From: Granulosicoccaceae bacterium | Lineage (GTDB): Bacteria > Pseudomonadota > Gammaproteobacteria > Granulosicoccales > Granulosicoccaceae | Assembly: GCA_023301405.1 (NCBI GenBank) | Contig: JALZUX010000345.1 | Span: 1-5,027 of the forward strand | Direction: 5' to 3' | DNA: 5,027 bases | Shown: in pieces, positions 1 through 5,027 of the stretch | Layout of the letters: the number at the start of each line of letters is the position of its first letter | How positions within the stretch are numbered: position 1 is the stretch's first letter | Program-made: the position numbers and the translations under genes | Notes under the pieces: model-generated | The model's input: the letters and a program-made list of their open reading frames with translations, nothing else | What the model was told of the DNA's origin: nothing | Databases searched by the model: none

Positions 1-420
1 CTGTCCAAAACCAGTAGCATCCGGAACTTCACCGATTCGAATATCACCGAAATCACCGCGTATACCAAGGTGGATGTTATCACCTACCGCATTATCACCA
101 ACCAGACCCAAATCCGTTCGATAGTTAGCGTAACCGGTTAAGCCATTATCCAGCGTGCCAGTAGCATTTACGTTGATAATAGAGTCATCACCAAAAACAG
201 TAAGCTCACTAGGTGAGGCAGCCGATACAACGTCAGCAGCTGTAGCTTCGCTACCGTCGGGGAGAATATCACCGATGTCGATTGCGTCGATGTCGTCGGC
301 ATCACTACCCAGGATACCGATGGCGACCTGACCTGAAAGGGTCACCTCAGCTTGTGCCAGTGGTGCAGCAGCTATACCTGCCAATACCATTGCCGCCGTC
401 ATCTTATTAAATTTCATCAT
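1..420 (-). CDS. Gram-negative trimeric-type porin, N-terminal part (runs off left edge)
   Basis: This is an outer-membrane beta-barrel porin for diffusion of small solutes, of the general Gram-negative porin type (Porin_4/OmpC-like). Exactly 140 codons are present and the frame is still open at base 1. Residues 1-24 form a classic Sec signal peptide: K3 and K6, a hydrophobic core, then PLAQA with predicted cleavage before EVTLSG, which would be the first beta strand. Residues 85-110 (GTLDNGLTGYANYRTDLG) and 116-131 (IHLGIRGDFGDIRIGE) match the family pattern of 'ED-L-G-NGL-A' followed by 'VGL-G-FG--R-GR'. Residues 39-78 form an unusually acidic segment, probably an extracellular loop, including DADDIDAIDIGDILPD. 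The ATG at 420 is chosen for its GGAG five bases upstream; a second ATG follows directly. It is divergent from the LysR gene. Substrate specificity cannot be read from this part. Confidence 0.88.
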   Translation of the reverse strand, partial: MMKFNKMTAAMVLAGIAAAPLAQAEVTLSGQVAIGILGSDADDIDAIDIGDILPDGSEATAADVVSAASPSELTVFGDDSIINVNATGTLDNGLTGYANYRTDLGLVGDNAVGDNIHLGIRGDFGDIRIGEVPDATGFGQ

Positions 421-425
421 TTGTT

Positions 426-429
426 CTCC
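426..429 (-). promoter_or_regulatory. Shine-Dalgarno of the porin gene
   Basis: On the minus strand, GGAG lies five bases (AACAA) before the ATG at 420. It fixes the start ahead of the adjacent in-frame ATG. It is the only clear Shine-Dalgarno in front of any gene in the window. The AT-rich stretch further upstream (about 445-466) may hold the promoter, but I found no well-spaced -35/-10 pair there. Confidence 0.75.
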
Positions 430-771
430 AGTCAGGTATCTGATCTATAAATTATTTTAATTTTACAATGCGCCGCTGTTCAGGACGGCTGCGCTACTAT
501 TGAAGGCGCACATACACACAAAATGGTTTCTGCACCACAAAGAAGACCGAAGTCTAAAAGCATCAGCGAACGCCTGAAGCACATTGCAACTGGCATCTCT
601 AACGACACAGTGTGTGGAACAAACTTTAACGATGTATTTGCATAAAAACAACACATATTTGGTTTTATGATGATGATTTAGGTTGCTGTTGTGAAAGATT
701 GTGAATAGGAATCCCAAAAACTGTTGTTTTAAGCTATGCACAGGGTTTTTGTGGTTATTTTACTACTAGTC

Positions 772-791
772 TTACTCACCTTTTACTCACC
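772..791. repeat. Tandem direct repeat, 9-bp unit, 11-bp period
   Basis: TTACTCACC occurs at 772-780 and again, identically, at 783-791, separated by TT. The period is 11 bp, so both copies face the same side of the helix. Read as ACTCACC-tttt-ACTCACC, it has the 7+4+7 architecture used by OmpR/PhoB-family response regulators, but the bases do not match the Pho-box consensus. It lies about 350 bp upstream of the porin start and 295 bp upstream of the LysR start. Function as an operator is inference only. Confidence 0.5.
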
Positions 792-793
792 GT

Positions 794-812
794 AAAAAAG
801 CCCGAGGTGGCT
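794..812 (-). terminator. Weak intrinsic-terminator-like hairpin, minus strand
   Basis: Read on the minus strand, AGCC, a 6-base loop (ACCTCG) and GGCT run directly into six T residues. The stem is only 4 bp, so it is marginal as a rho-independent terminator. It would stop leftward transcription before it reaches the porin leader, yet no gene is visible to its right on that strand. It could end a small RNA or be chance. Confidence 0.3.
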
Positions 813-853
813 GTCCGAGAACTAACGTCGTTGCGGGGATGTGTGATTTTGAG

Positions 854-867
854 TCAGATATTTCTGA
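854..867. repeat. Short dyad TCAGA-tatt-TCTGA
   Basis: Perfect 5-bp arms flank a 4-base AT loop, giving either a small hairpin or a two-fold protein site. It is 14 bp long (T-N12-A), one base longer than the T-N11-A core typical of LysR-type regulators, so assignment to the neighbouring LysR protein is not supported by spacing. Confidence 0.3.
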
Positions 868-872
868 TCAAT

Positions 873-952
873 AGAGGCGAATAGTTGTTCTTCTTTGACA
901 AGATTGATCGTAATAGACCGCCGAAAGACCGCGCCCGCAGCTATTCGCCCCT
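873..952 (+). other. Long-range inverted repeat, potential 13-bp RNA stem
   Basis: GGCGAATAG (876-884) is perfectly complementary to CTATTCGCC (941-949). As plus-strand RNA the stem extends inward through 885-888 with 937-940 (U-G, U-A, G-C, U-G), giving 13 pairs. After one mismatch, two more pairs form outside (873-874 with 951-952). The two wobble pairs favour folding of a plus-strand transcript over a minus-strand one. The enclosed 48 bases contain a small TCTT-TGAC-AAGA hairpin. The element lies 135 bp before the LysR start, upstream of that gene's apparent promoter, so its transcript is unknown. Confidence 0.4.
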
Positions 953-1050
953 TCAGTTGAACAATAATTCAGCTCGAAGCCTTGCAACATCGCCAGGCGA
1001 TCATTCTCGGCGCAACCCACAGGCAGTCTATTGCAGTCAGACTAATAATG

Positions 1051-1080
1051 ATTACATCAACTATTGGCTTTATCTATAAT
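1051..1080 (+). promoter_or_regulatory. Predicted sigma-70 promoter of the LysR gene
   Basis: A perfect TATAAT sits at 1075-1080. ATTACA at 1051-1056 (4 of 6 matches to TTGACA) lies 18 bases upstream of it. Transcription would begin about 6-8 bases after the -10 element, that is at or within a base or two of the ATG at 1087. The mRNA would then be leaderless or nearly so, which agrees with the absence of a Shine-Dalgarno. Confidence 0.5.
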
Positions 1081-1086
1081 GGCCAG

Positions 1087-2082
1087 ATGACTATTGCTAC
1101 CACCAATCAAAATCGCTACCGCCAGTTGAGGGCTTTTTGCCAAACTGCCAAAACCGGCAGCATATCCAAAGCCGCCGCCCGCCTGGAACTCAGCCAACCT
1201 TCCGTATCACTGCAGGTTCAAGCGTTGGAAAAAGAGCTACAAATTCTTCTTTTTGAACGCCGGGGCCCAAGAATAAAGCTAACCCCTGCCGGGCAACTAC
1301 TACTAGAGATGGCGGAGCCACTGCTGGAAGGTATGGACAACCTTGTAGACACTTTCAGCTCTGCTGTTAGCGAAGTAACCACGGGCCCCCTCGATATAGC
1401 GGCTGGCGAATCAACACTTCTATACATACTGCCTGAGCTCACCAAACGGTTTATGGACACCTACCCGGCCATTAGCGTGAGATTACACAATGTAACTGGT
1501 CGTGATGGCATGACGATGATGCGCGAGGACTCAGCTGACTTTGCCATAGGCGCCATGGATGATGTGCCCGAAGACTTAATCTATTACCCGATATACAACT
1601 ACGAACCGATACTGATTGTGCCTAATGATCACCCACTTGCGTCACGAGCCTCCGTGACCCCTGAAGACATCAGCCCACATGGATTCATTCTGCCACCGCG
1701 CAGCCTCAGCACTTTAAATCAGATTGATGCGGTATTTAAAGAACATGGCCTGCCCTGCCAAGTTGTTCTTGAAGTGGGTGGCTGGGAGGTTATAAAGCGA
1801 TATGTTGAATTGGGCCTTGGGATTAGTATTGTCACCAGCTTTTGCTTGCGCGGACATGAAAGACTGGTGAAAATCCCGGTTGACAAATACTTCCCCAGTC
1901 GCAGCTTTGGGGTGGTACTTCGTCGTGGTAAATTCTTGTCGCCTCAGGCAAAAGCGTTTCTGGAGTTCATGGATGCTGATTTTTTCTCAAGCCATGACGC
2001 CTATGGAGGCACTGAATCAATGCGCACTGAAGATATTGCAGCGCTTACGCAGCTCAAGCAGCAGCTCAGCGCTTCCACCTGA
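1087..2082 (+). CDS. LysR-type transcriptional regulator, CysB-like effector domain
   Basis: This is a DNA-binding regulator of 331 residues. Residues 12-69 are the N-terminal winged helix-turn-helix, with recognition region SKAAARLELSQPSVSLQVQA (27-46) and the wing ending RRGPRIKLTPAG. The effector domain begins near residue 100 (GPLDIAAGES) and ends near 295. Residues 235-250 (VIKRYVELGLGISIVT) and 268-284 (YFPSRSFGVVLRRGKFL) resemble the CysB/Cbl subfamily. The Thr-rich sulfate-contacting TTHT stretch of CysB is AGEST here (106-110), so the ligand probably differs. A 36-residue tail follows. The frame is open upstream to a TTG at 982, but the ATG at 1087 places the HTH at its usual distance from the N-terminus and follows TATAAT closely. 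There is no Shine-Dalgarno. The gene is divergent from the porin and 45 bp before nudJ. Target genes are unknown. Confidence 0.88.
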   Translation: MTIATTNQNRYRQLRAFCQTAKTGSISKAAARLELSQPSVSLQVQALEKELQILLFERRGPRIKLTPAGQLLLEMAEPLLEGMDNLVDTFSSAVSEVTTGPLDIAAGESTLLYILPELTKRFMDTYPAISVRLHNVTGRDGMTMMREDSADFAIGAMDDVPEDLIYYPIYNYEPILIVPNDHPLASRASVTPEDISPHGFILPPRSLSTLNQIDAVFKEHGLPCQVVLEVGGWEVIKRYVELGLGISIVTSFCLRGHERLVKIPVDKYFPSRSFGVVLRRGKFLSPQAKAFLEFMDADFFSSHDAYGGTESMRTEDIAALTQLKQQLSAST

Positions 2083-2127
2083 CTTGTCACTACACGTTGA
2101 ACATCTACGCTGCTTACGGTATCCCTT

Positions 2128-2640
2128 GTGAATAATGCTCACCCTCCAAAAAAAGACCCCGCTTTGGCAAAACAAGCTAATGATCACGTCTGGAAACCTC
2201 ACGCCACAGTGGCCGCAGTAATACCGCGCGACAACAAGTTCCTGATGGTCGAAGAACCCATTAACGACCACATCATTTTCAATCAACCTGCCGGCCACCT
2301 CGAAGACTCGGAAACCCTGACCGAGGCGATCATCCGGGAAGTACGTGAAGAAACTGCCTGGGGGTTCACACCAGAATACCTATTAGGGCTCTACCAGTGG
2401 CAGCACCCTCAAAAAGGCCATACCTACCTGCGGACTACATTTGTTGGCAGCGTTGATGATCACGATCCAAACCAAACCTTGTATGACGGTATTATAAGCG
2501 CCACATGGAAGACCCTTGACGAACTGCAAAGCGAATCAATAAAACTACGAAGCCCATTGGTGCTTGCCTGCATCCATGATTACCTAGCGGGACATCAATA
2601 CTCGCTAGAGATCCTGCGCAATAGCGACCACATAGCCTAA
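2128..2640 (+). CDS. nudJ: Nudix hydrolase, NudJ-type phosphatase
   Basis: This cytoplasmic pyrophosphohydrolase has 170 residues. Family knowledge: E. coli NudJ (YmfB) acts on nucleoside tri/diphosphates, thiamine pyrophosphate and HMP-PP with Mg2+. The match is clear along the chain: KPHATVAAVI (23-32), FNQPAGHLED (51-60), LYQW and LRSPLV near the end. The Nudix box spans residues 56-78 with G56, E62, R70, E71, E74 and E75 in register, so the metal-binding residues are intact; the usual Gly of the EExGU end is Ala (ETAW). The start is GTG at 2128: there is an in-frame stop at 2098-2100 and no ATG between. It gives about 20 residues more than E. coli NudJ before the KPH strand. A TTG at 2164 is an alternative. 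No Shine-Dalgarno is visible. Its stop overlaps the mnmA start, as expected for a conserved nudJ-mnmA pair. Confidence 0.9.
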   Translation: MNNAHPPKKDPALAKQANDHVWKPHATVAAVIPRDNKFLMVEEPINDHIIFNQPAGHLEDSETLTEAIIREVREETAWGFTPEYLLGLYQWQHPQKGHTYLRTTFVGSVDDHDPNQTLYDGIISATWKTLDELQSESIKLRSPLVLACIHDYLAGHQYSLEILRNSDHIA

Positions 2641-2642
2641 TG
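2638..2642 (+). promoter_or_regulatory. TAATG stop-start overlap, nudJ to mnmA
   Basis: The TAA of nudJ and the ATG of mnmA share one A. No Shine-Dalgarno precedes this ATG, so mnmA translation most likely depends on ribosomes ending nudJ (termination-reinitiation). This keeps the two products in step and argues strongly for one transcript. Confidence 0.7.
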
Positions 2643-3731
2643 AATAATACAAAAGAGAAGGTGATAATCGGAATGTCCGGGGGGGTAGATTCATCAGTAG
2701 CCGCCTGGTTATTGCAACAAGATCCCAACCTCCGTATTGAAGCCCTGTTTATGCAAAACTGGGAGGAGGACGAAGACGACTACTGCACTGCTATCGAAGA
2801 TTTTCGGGACGCGTCGGGCGTATGCACACAATTAGGTATTCCACTGGAAAGCGTCAACTTCTCTGGAGAATACTGGGAAAAGGTATTTTCTGAGTTCCTC
2901 GATGAATACAATGCCGGTCGCACCCCTAACCCTGACATTCTGTGCAACAAAGAAATAAAGTTCAGGGCTTTTCTAGATCATGCAAAAAAAAATGGAGCGC
3001 ACAGTATTGCCACCGGGCACTATGTACGCACCGACAAAGACTGCAATGGTAAGTCCCGCCTACTCCGCGGTGCAGACCCAAGCAAGGATCAATCGTACTT
3101 TTTACATACACTTGATCAGCAACAATTGGCGCATGCACGCTTCCCTGTTGGTGATCTGTTGAAATCCGATCTGCGGGCGATTGCTCAAGACCTTGGGCTA
3201 CAAGTTCACAACAAGAAAGACAGCACAGGTATTTGCTTTATCGGCGAGCGGCGATTTACCGATTTTCTCAGCGAATACGTGGCCACTAAAAAAGGCCCTA
3301 TAATCACCACTGAAGGCCAGCAGATTGGCACTCACGACGGCATTGCTTTTTACACTATCGGGCAGCGCCAAGGCTTGGGGATCGGCGGCAACGCAAACTA
3401 CAAACCCGATCCGTGGTACGTTAGCGGCAAGAATACTGACACCAACGAACTCATCGTCGCACAGGGACACGACAACCCCAGCCTACACTCAAAATCATTG
3501 CACGCCAGTCGTATACATTGGATTAGGGAAGCCCCTCAAAACGACTTCAAATGCACAGCAAAAGTACGATATCGGCAACAAGATTGTGATTGTACCGTTA
3601 AACTTGACCAAACCGACCAAGCGATCGTTGAGTTCGCAGACACAGTGCGGGCCATTACACCCGGTCAATCTGTGGTTTTTTATAGCGGTGACGAGTGTCT
3701 TGGTGGAGGTATAATTGAAAATGCCACCTAA
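2640..3731 (+). CDS. mnmA: tRNA-specific 2-thiouridylase MnmA
   Basis: This cytoplasmic enzyme puts sulfur on C2 of U34 in tRNA-Lys, -Glu and -Gln (s2U, part of mnm5s2U). It adenylates the base with ATP and takes persulfide sulfur from the IscS-Tus relay. At 363 residues it is full length (E. coli 368). The PP-loop SGGVDSS is at 13-19. The two catalytic cysteines are C102 in NPDILCNKEIKF and C199 in STGICFIGERR, at the same numbers as in E. coli. GHYVR (126-130), the tRNA-contacting D150-Q-S-Y-F-L and YTIGQRQGLGIGG are all present, followed by the C-terminal beta-barrel domains ending near ITPGQSVVFY. The start is fixed by the overlap with nudJ and by the N-terminal length. hflD follows after 43 bp. 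All expected active-site residues are intact. Confidence 0.98.
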   Translation: MNNTKEKVIIGMSGGVDSSVAAWLLQQDPNLRIEALFMQNWEEDEDDYCTAIEDFRDASGVCTQLGIPLESVNFSGEYWEKVFSEFLDEYNAGRTPNPDILCNKEIKFRAFLDHAKKNGAHSIATGHYVRTDKDCNGKSRLLRGADPSKDQSYFLHTLDQQQLAHARFPVGDLLKSDLRAIAQDLGLQVHNKKDSTGICFIGERRFTDFLSEYVATKKGPIITTEGQQIGTHDGIAFYTIGQRQGLGIGGNANYKPDPWYVSGKNTDTNELIVAQGHDNPSLHSKSLHASRIHWIREAPQNDFKCTAKVRYRQQDCDCTVKLDQTDQAIVEFADTVRAITPGQSVVFYSGDECLGGGIIENAT

Positions 3732-3741
3732 GCCCCCAACT

Positions 3742-3769
3742 TTTTTACTTCTAACGTACGCACTATAAT
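3742..3769 (+). promoter_or_regulatory. Possible internal promoter in front of hflD
   Basis: A perfect TATAAT at 3764-3769 ends five bases before the hflD ATG. The best -35 is poor: TTTTTA at 3742-3747 (3 of 6 matches, 16-bp spacing), within a T-run. If active, it would start an hflD transcript at or beside the ATG. It may equally be an unstructured AT-rich region that helps SD-less initiation on an operon mRNA. Confidence 0.3.
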
Positions 3770-3774
3770 ATAAA

Positions 3775-4398
3775 ATGGCCCAGTCGCTCGAAAACCAAAC
3801 AATTGCCTTAGCCGGACTATTCATGGCGGCCGAGCTTGTTCAAAAAATAGCCAATACCGGCGAGTACGATGAGGGCGTCATGCGCATAGCGTTAGAATCG
3901 CTTTTTGCCATGGACGCTGAAAATGTCCCTGCAGTCTTTGGCGGCAAAAGTAACATTCGTCAAGGCTTTCAACGCCTGGTGTCTCAACTTGCCGGCTCTG
4001 ATACAAACCCCGATATGCAGATCACACGCTATGCGCTGACGTTGTTGAAACTTGAAGGCAAGCTGCAGCCGGACTCTCCCGCCATGGAACGTATCAAACG
4101 CGGCCTGCAAGAAGCAGAAAAAATGCGTATGCACTACGACACTTTAGACTCGAAAATCATCTCTCTGCTTGCCGGAACATACAGCGACAACGTCAGTGAC
4201 TTGTCACCTCGGGTGATTGTTCATGGAAACGAAGATTTCTTAAAAGAAGACTCTCACGCCAACTCCATCCGAGCCTGCCTACTGGCTGGAATTCGAGCGG
4301 CCGTCCTATGGCGGCAATGCGGCGGCACTCGCTGGCGTTTGGTCACCAGCAGACAACGCTATGTTAATCAAGCCAGTAAAGACTTGCGATTAATGTAA
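3775..4398 (+). CDS. hflD: High-frequency lysogenization protein HflD homolog
   Basis: This is an all-helical protein of 207 residues (E. coli 213). In E. coli it is a peripheral inner-membrane protein that binds phage lambda CII and lowers its activity and stability; its housekeeping role is not settled. Family features are ALAGLFMAAELVQKIA near the N-terminus (11-26), AVFGG (53-57), RYALTLLKLEGKL (about 86-98) and the conserved C-terminal LLAGIRAAVLWRQCGG (169-184). No signal peptide or transmembrane helix is evident. The ATG at 3775 aligns with the family N-terminus. It lacks a Shine-Dalgarno and has TATAAT just upstream. Its place after mnmA is the conserved gammaproteobacterial order, but purB does not follow in the next 629 bp. 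Confidence 0.95.
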   Translation: MAQSLENQTIALAGLFMAAELVQKIANTGEYDEGVMRIALESLFAMDAENVPAVFGGKSNIRQGFQRLVSQLAGSDTNPDMQITRYALTLLKLEGKLQPDSPAMERIKRGLQEAEKMRMHYDTLDSKIISLLAGTYSDNVSDLSPRVIVHGNEDFLKEDSHANSIRACLLAGIRAAVLWRQCGGTRWRLVTSRQRYVNQASKDLRLM

Positions 4399-4473
4399 AA
4401 ACTCCGTTAGATTGGTCAACAGCGTCTGTCACCGGCACCAGTAATGACCCTTTGCGCCATTTTGTTAAAAGCG

Positions 4474-4489
4474 GAGCCTGATGCGGCTC
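4474..4489 (-). terminator. Hairpin GAGCC/GGCTC, weak minus-strand terminator candidate
   Basis: A perfect 5-bp GC-rich stem flanks a 6-base loop. On the minus strand it is followed after CGC by TTTT, and on the plus strand by AAACGG, so intrinsic termination of hflD (plus strand) is not supported. It lies 76 bp past the hflD stop. It may help stop antisense transcription or protect the hflD 3' end. Confidence 0.25.
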
Positions 4490-4553
4490 AAACGGAATTG
4501 ATAATTAGGGTATTGGCGACAGTTGATGTGCCATCCCCAAAAATAGACTTCAA

Positions 4554-4565
4554 CAGTGATCACTG
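4554..4565. repeat. Perfect 12-bp palindrome CAGTGATCACTG
   Basis: Uninterrupted two-fold symmetry is centred on GATC. It could be a dimeric-repressor operator. It lies 18 bp before a second dyad with the same GTGATC arm, which makes chance a less easy explanation than for a single site. No adjacent gene is visible to assign it to. Confidence 0.45.
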
Positions 4566-4583
4566 AGGAACACCGAGTCAAAG

Positions 4584-4602
4584 GTGATCGAGCACCGATC
4601 AC
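4584..4602. repeat. Inverted repeat GTGATCG-agcac-CGATCAC
   Basis: Perfect 7-bp arms flank a 5-base spacer. The arm shares GTGATC with the palindrome at 4554-4565. As RNA it would form a 7-bp hairpin without a T-run; as DNA it resembles a dimer operator. Target and binder are unknown. Confidence 0.45.
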
Positions 4603-5027
4603 GTAACCACGGCAAGATCCCAAACACATTCAAAACCCGAACCTCTCCATGCATCGTGTTCCAGGTATTGCGTGGCCCTGACATTTCGGGGAGCCGACCT
4701 GATTCAACACATTGAGCGGCACAATATCGGCCCGAATCTCTGAAATATTCCCCAGTGACGGTAATGCGTTACCGCACACCACAGAAGCCACCGGCAAGAA
4801 AATCAACCTTATATTATGCAATAACTGCCATTGACAGCTACTTTGCAATTGCCGCAAGCCCGCCGAACCGGAATGAGGTGTTTTTGAGCAAGACAGCGCC
4901 CAAAACCAACCAATAGACCACCGCCCTTATACAAGGTAAACCCGCTAATTAATCGAAACGTAGCACTAAAAATGGCGCTCTACCTGTAGCGACGATCCGT
5001 TTTTCTTACCCTTTTACCGGCTAAAGA

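Larger units (their letters stand above)
421..1086. other. Divergent intergenic region between porin and LysR gene
   Basis: These 666 bases separate two divergently transcribed genes and contain no convincing coding sequence. The longest minus-strand frame (741 to 463, 92 codons from a GTG) lacks a Shine-Dalgarno, has a residue composition unlike a folded protein and resembles no family I know. The left part is AT-rich. Structured elements cluster between 772 and 952 and are listed separately: a tandem repeat, a minus-strand terminator-like hairpin, a short dyad and a long-range stem. The promoter of the LysR gene appears to lie at its right end. No tRNA-like T-loop or known riboswitch core was recognised. 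Confidence 0.6.
4399..5027. other. Noncoding stretch downstream of hflD
   Basis: These 629 bases contain no convincing gene on either strand. The longest frame (minus strand, 4857 to 4630, 75 codons) lacks family resemblance and a ribosome site. The region holds a 5-bp hairpin, two palindromes and a plus-strand CXXCH-encoding triplet series near 4817-4831. A minus-strand frame ending at 4980 is open to the right edge for 15 residues, too short to judge. No strong terminator was found directly behind hflD; an imperfect hairpin at 4414-4433 has no T-run. Confidence 0.55.

Noticed and set aside
645..730. AAAACAAC / GTTGTTTT inverted repeat
   Set aside because: AT-rich, 8 bp, arms 70 bp apart; easily expected by chance.
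463..741. 92-codon minus-strand open frame upstream of the porin
   Set aside because: GTG start without a ribosome site, composition unlike a folded protein, no family resemblance, and it sits in the AT-rich porin upstream region.
895..900. Perfect TTGACA as a plus-strand -35 element
   Set aside because: No -10-like hexamer lies 16-18 bp downstream; that position is GC-rich (CCGCCG).
885..1079. Plus-strand open frame of 64 codons from a TTG before the LysR gene
   Set aside because: No ribosome site, no recognisable domain, and it covers the long-range stem and the LysR promoter.
982..1086. Longer N-terminus for the LysR protein (TTG at 982 or ATG at 1048)
   Set aside because: It would put 23-35 or more extra residues before the helix-turn-helix, unusual for the family, without a Shine-Dalgarno, and would require transcription from upstream of the TATAAT at 1075.
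2097..2125. TTGAAC-N17-TATCCC as a promoter for nudJ
   Set aside because: The -10 matches only 3 of 6, and transcription would start at or after the GTG, so the start codon would be lost.
4630..4857. 75-codon minus-strand open frame
   Set aside because: No ribosome site, no family match, low-complexity composition; considered chance.
4980..5027. Possible C-terminal end of a minus-strand gene entering from the right (SLAGKRVRKTDRRYR then stop)
   Set aside because: Only 15 codons are inside the window. The frame is the only minus-strand frame open to the edge, and a 4-bp stem with a T5 tail follows the stop, but this is too little to call a gene.

Overview
The window looks like chromosomal DNA of a gammaproteobacterium, probably an aquatic or marine one. 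The lineage call rests on nudJ-mnmA-hflD in one direction, because hflD is essentially gammaproteobacterial. The aquatic guess is weaker. It rests on a trimeric-type outer-membrane porin whose mature part is strongly acidic (21 Asp/Glu against 3 Arg and no Lys in the 116 residues present). I cannot name a genus from the sequence.

Layout. Positions 1-420 (minus strand) hold the N-terminal 140 codons of a porin, with signal peptide and a good Shine-Dalgarno; the gene runs off the left edge. Positions 421-1086 are a long divergent intergenic region without a convincing gene. It carries a tandem direct repeat with 11-bp period, a terminator-like hairpin on the minus strand, a short dyad and a 13-bp long-range stem. 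Then four plus-strand genes follow: a LysR-type regulator with a CysB-like effector domain (1087-2082), a NudJ-type Nudix hydrolase (2128-2640), the tRNA 2-thiouridylase MnmA (2640-3731, overlapping nudJ by one base) and HflD (3775-4398). Positions 4399-5027 hold no convincing gene. The purB gene that often follows hflD in this group is absent from this stretch, which instead carries a hairpin and two GTGATC-type palindromes.

How the genes fit together. nudJ, mnmA and hflD form a conserved housekeeping cluster: nucleotide or thiamine pyrophosphate hydrolysis, 2-thiolation of U34 in tRNA-Lys, -Glu and -Gln, and a peripheral membrane protein known from lambda CII control. The LysR regulator sits in line just upstream and may be co-transcribed with them or control the divergent porin; the sequence does not decide. 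None of the four plus-strand genes has a recognisable Shine-Dalgarno. Two of them (the regulator and hflD) have a perfect TATAAT ending only 5-6 bases before the ATG, the geometry expected of leaderless transcripts.

I found no insertion sequence, CRISPR array, tRNA, rRNA or clear novel multigene system. The most interesting signals are regulatory.
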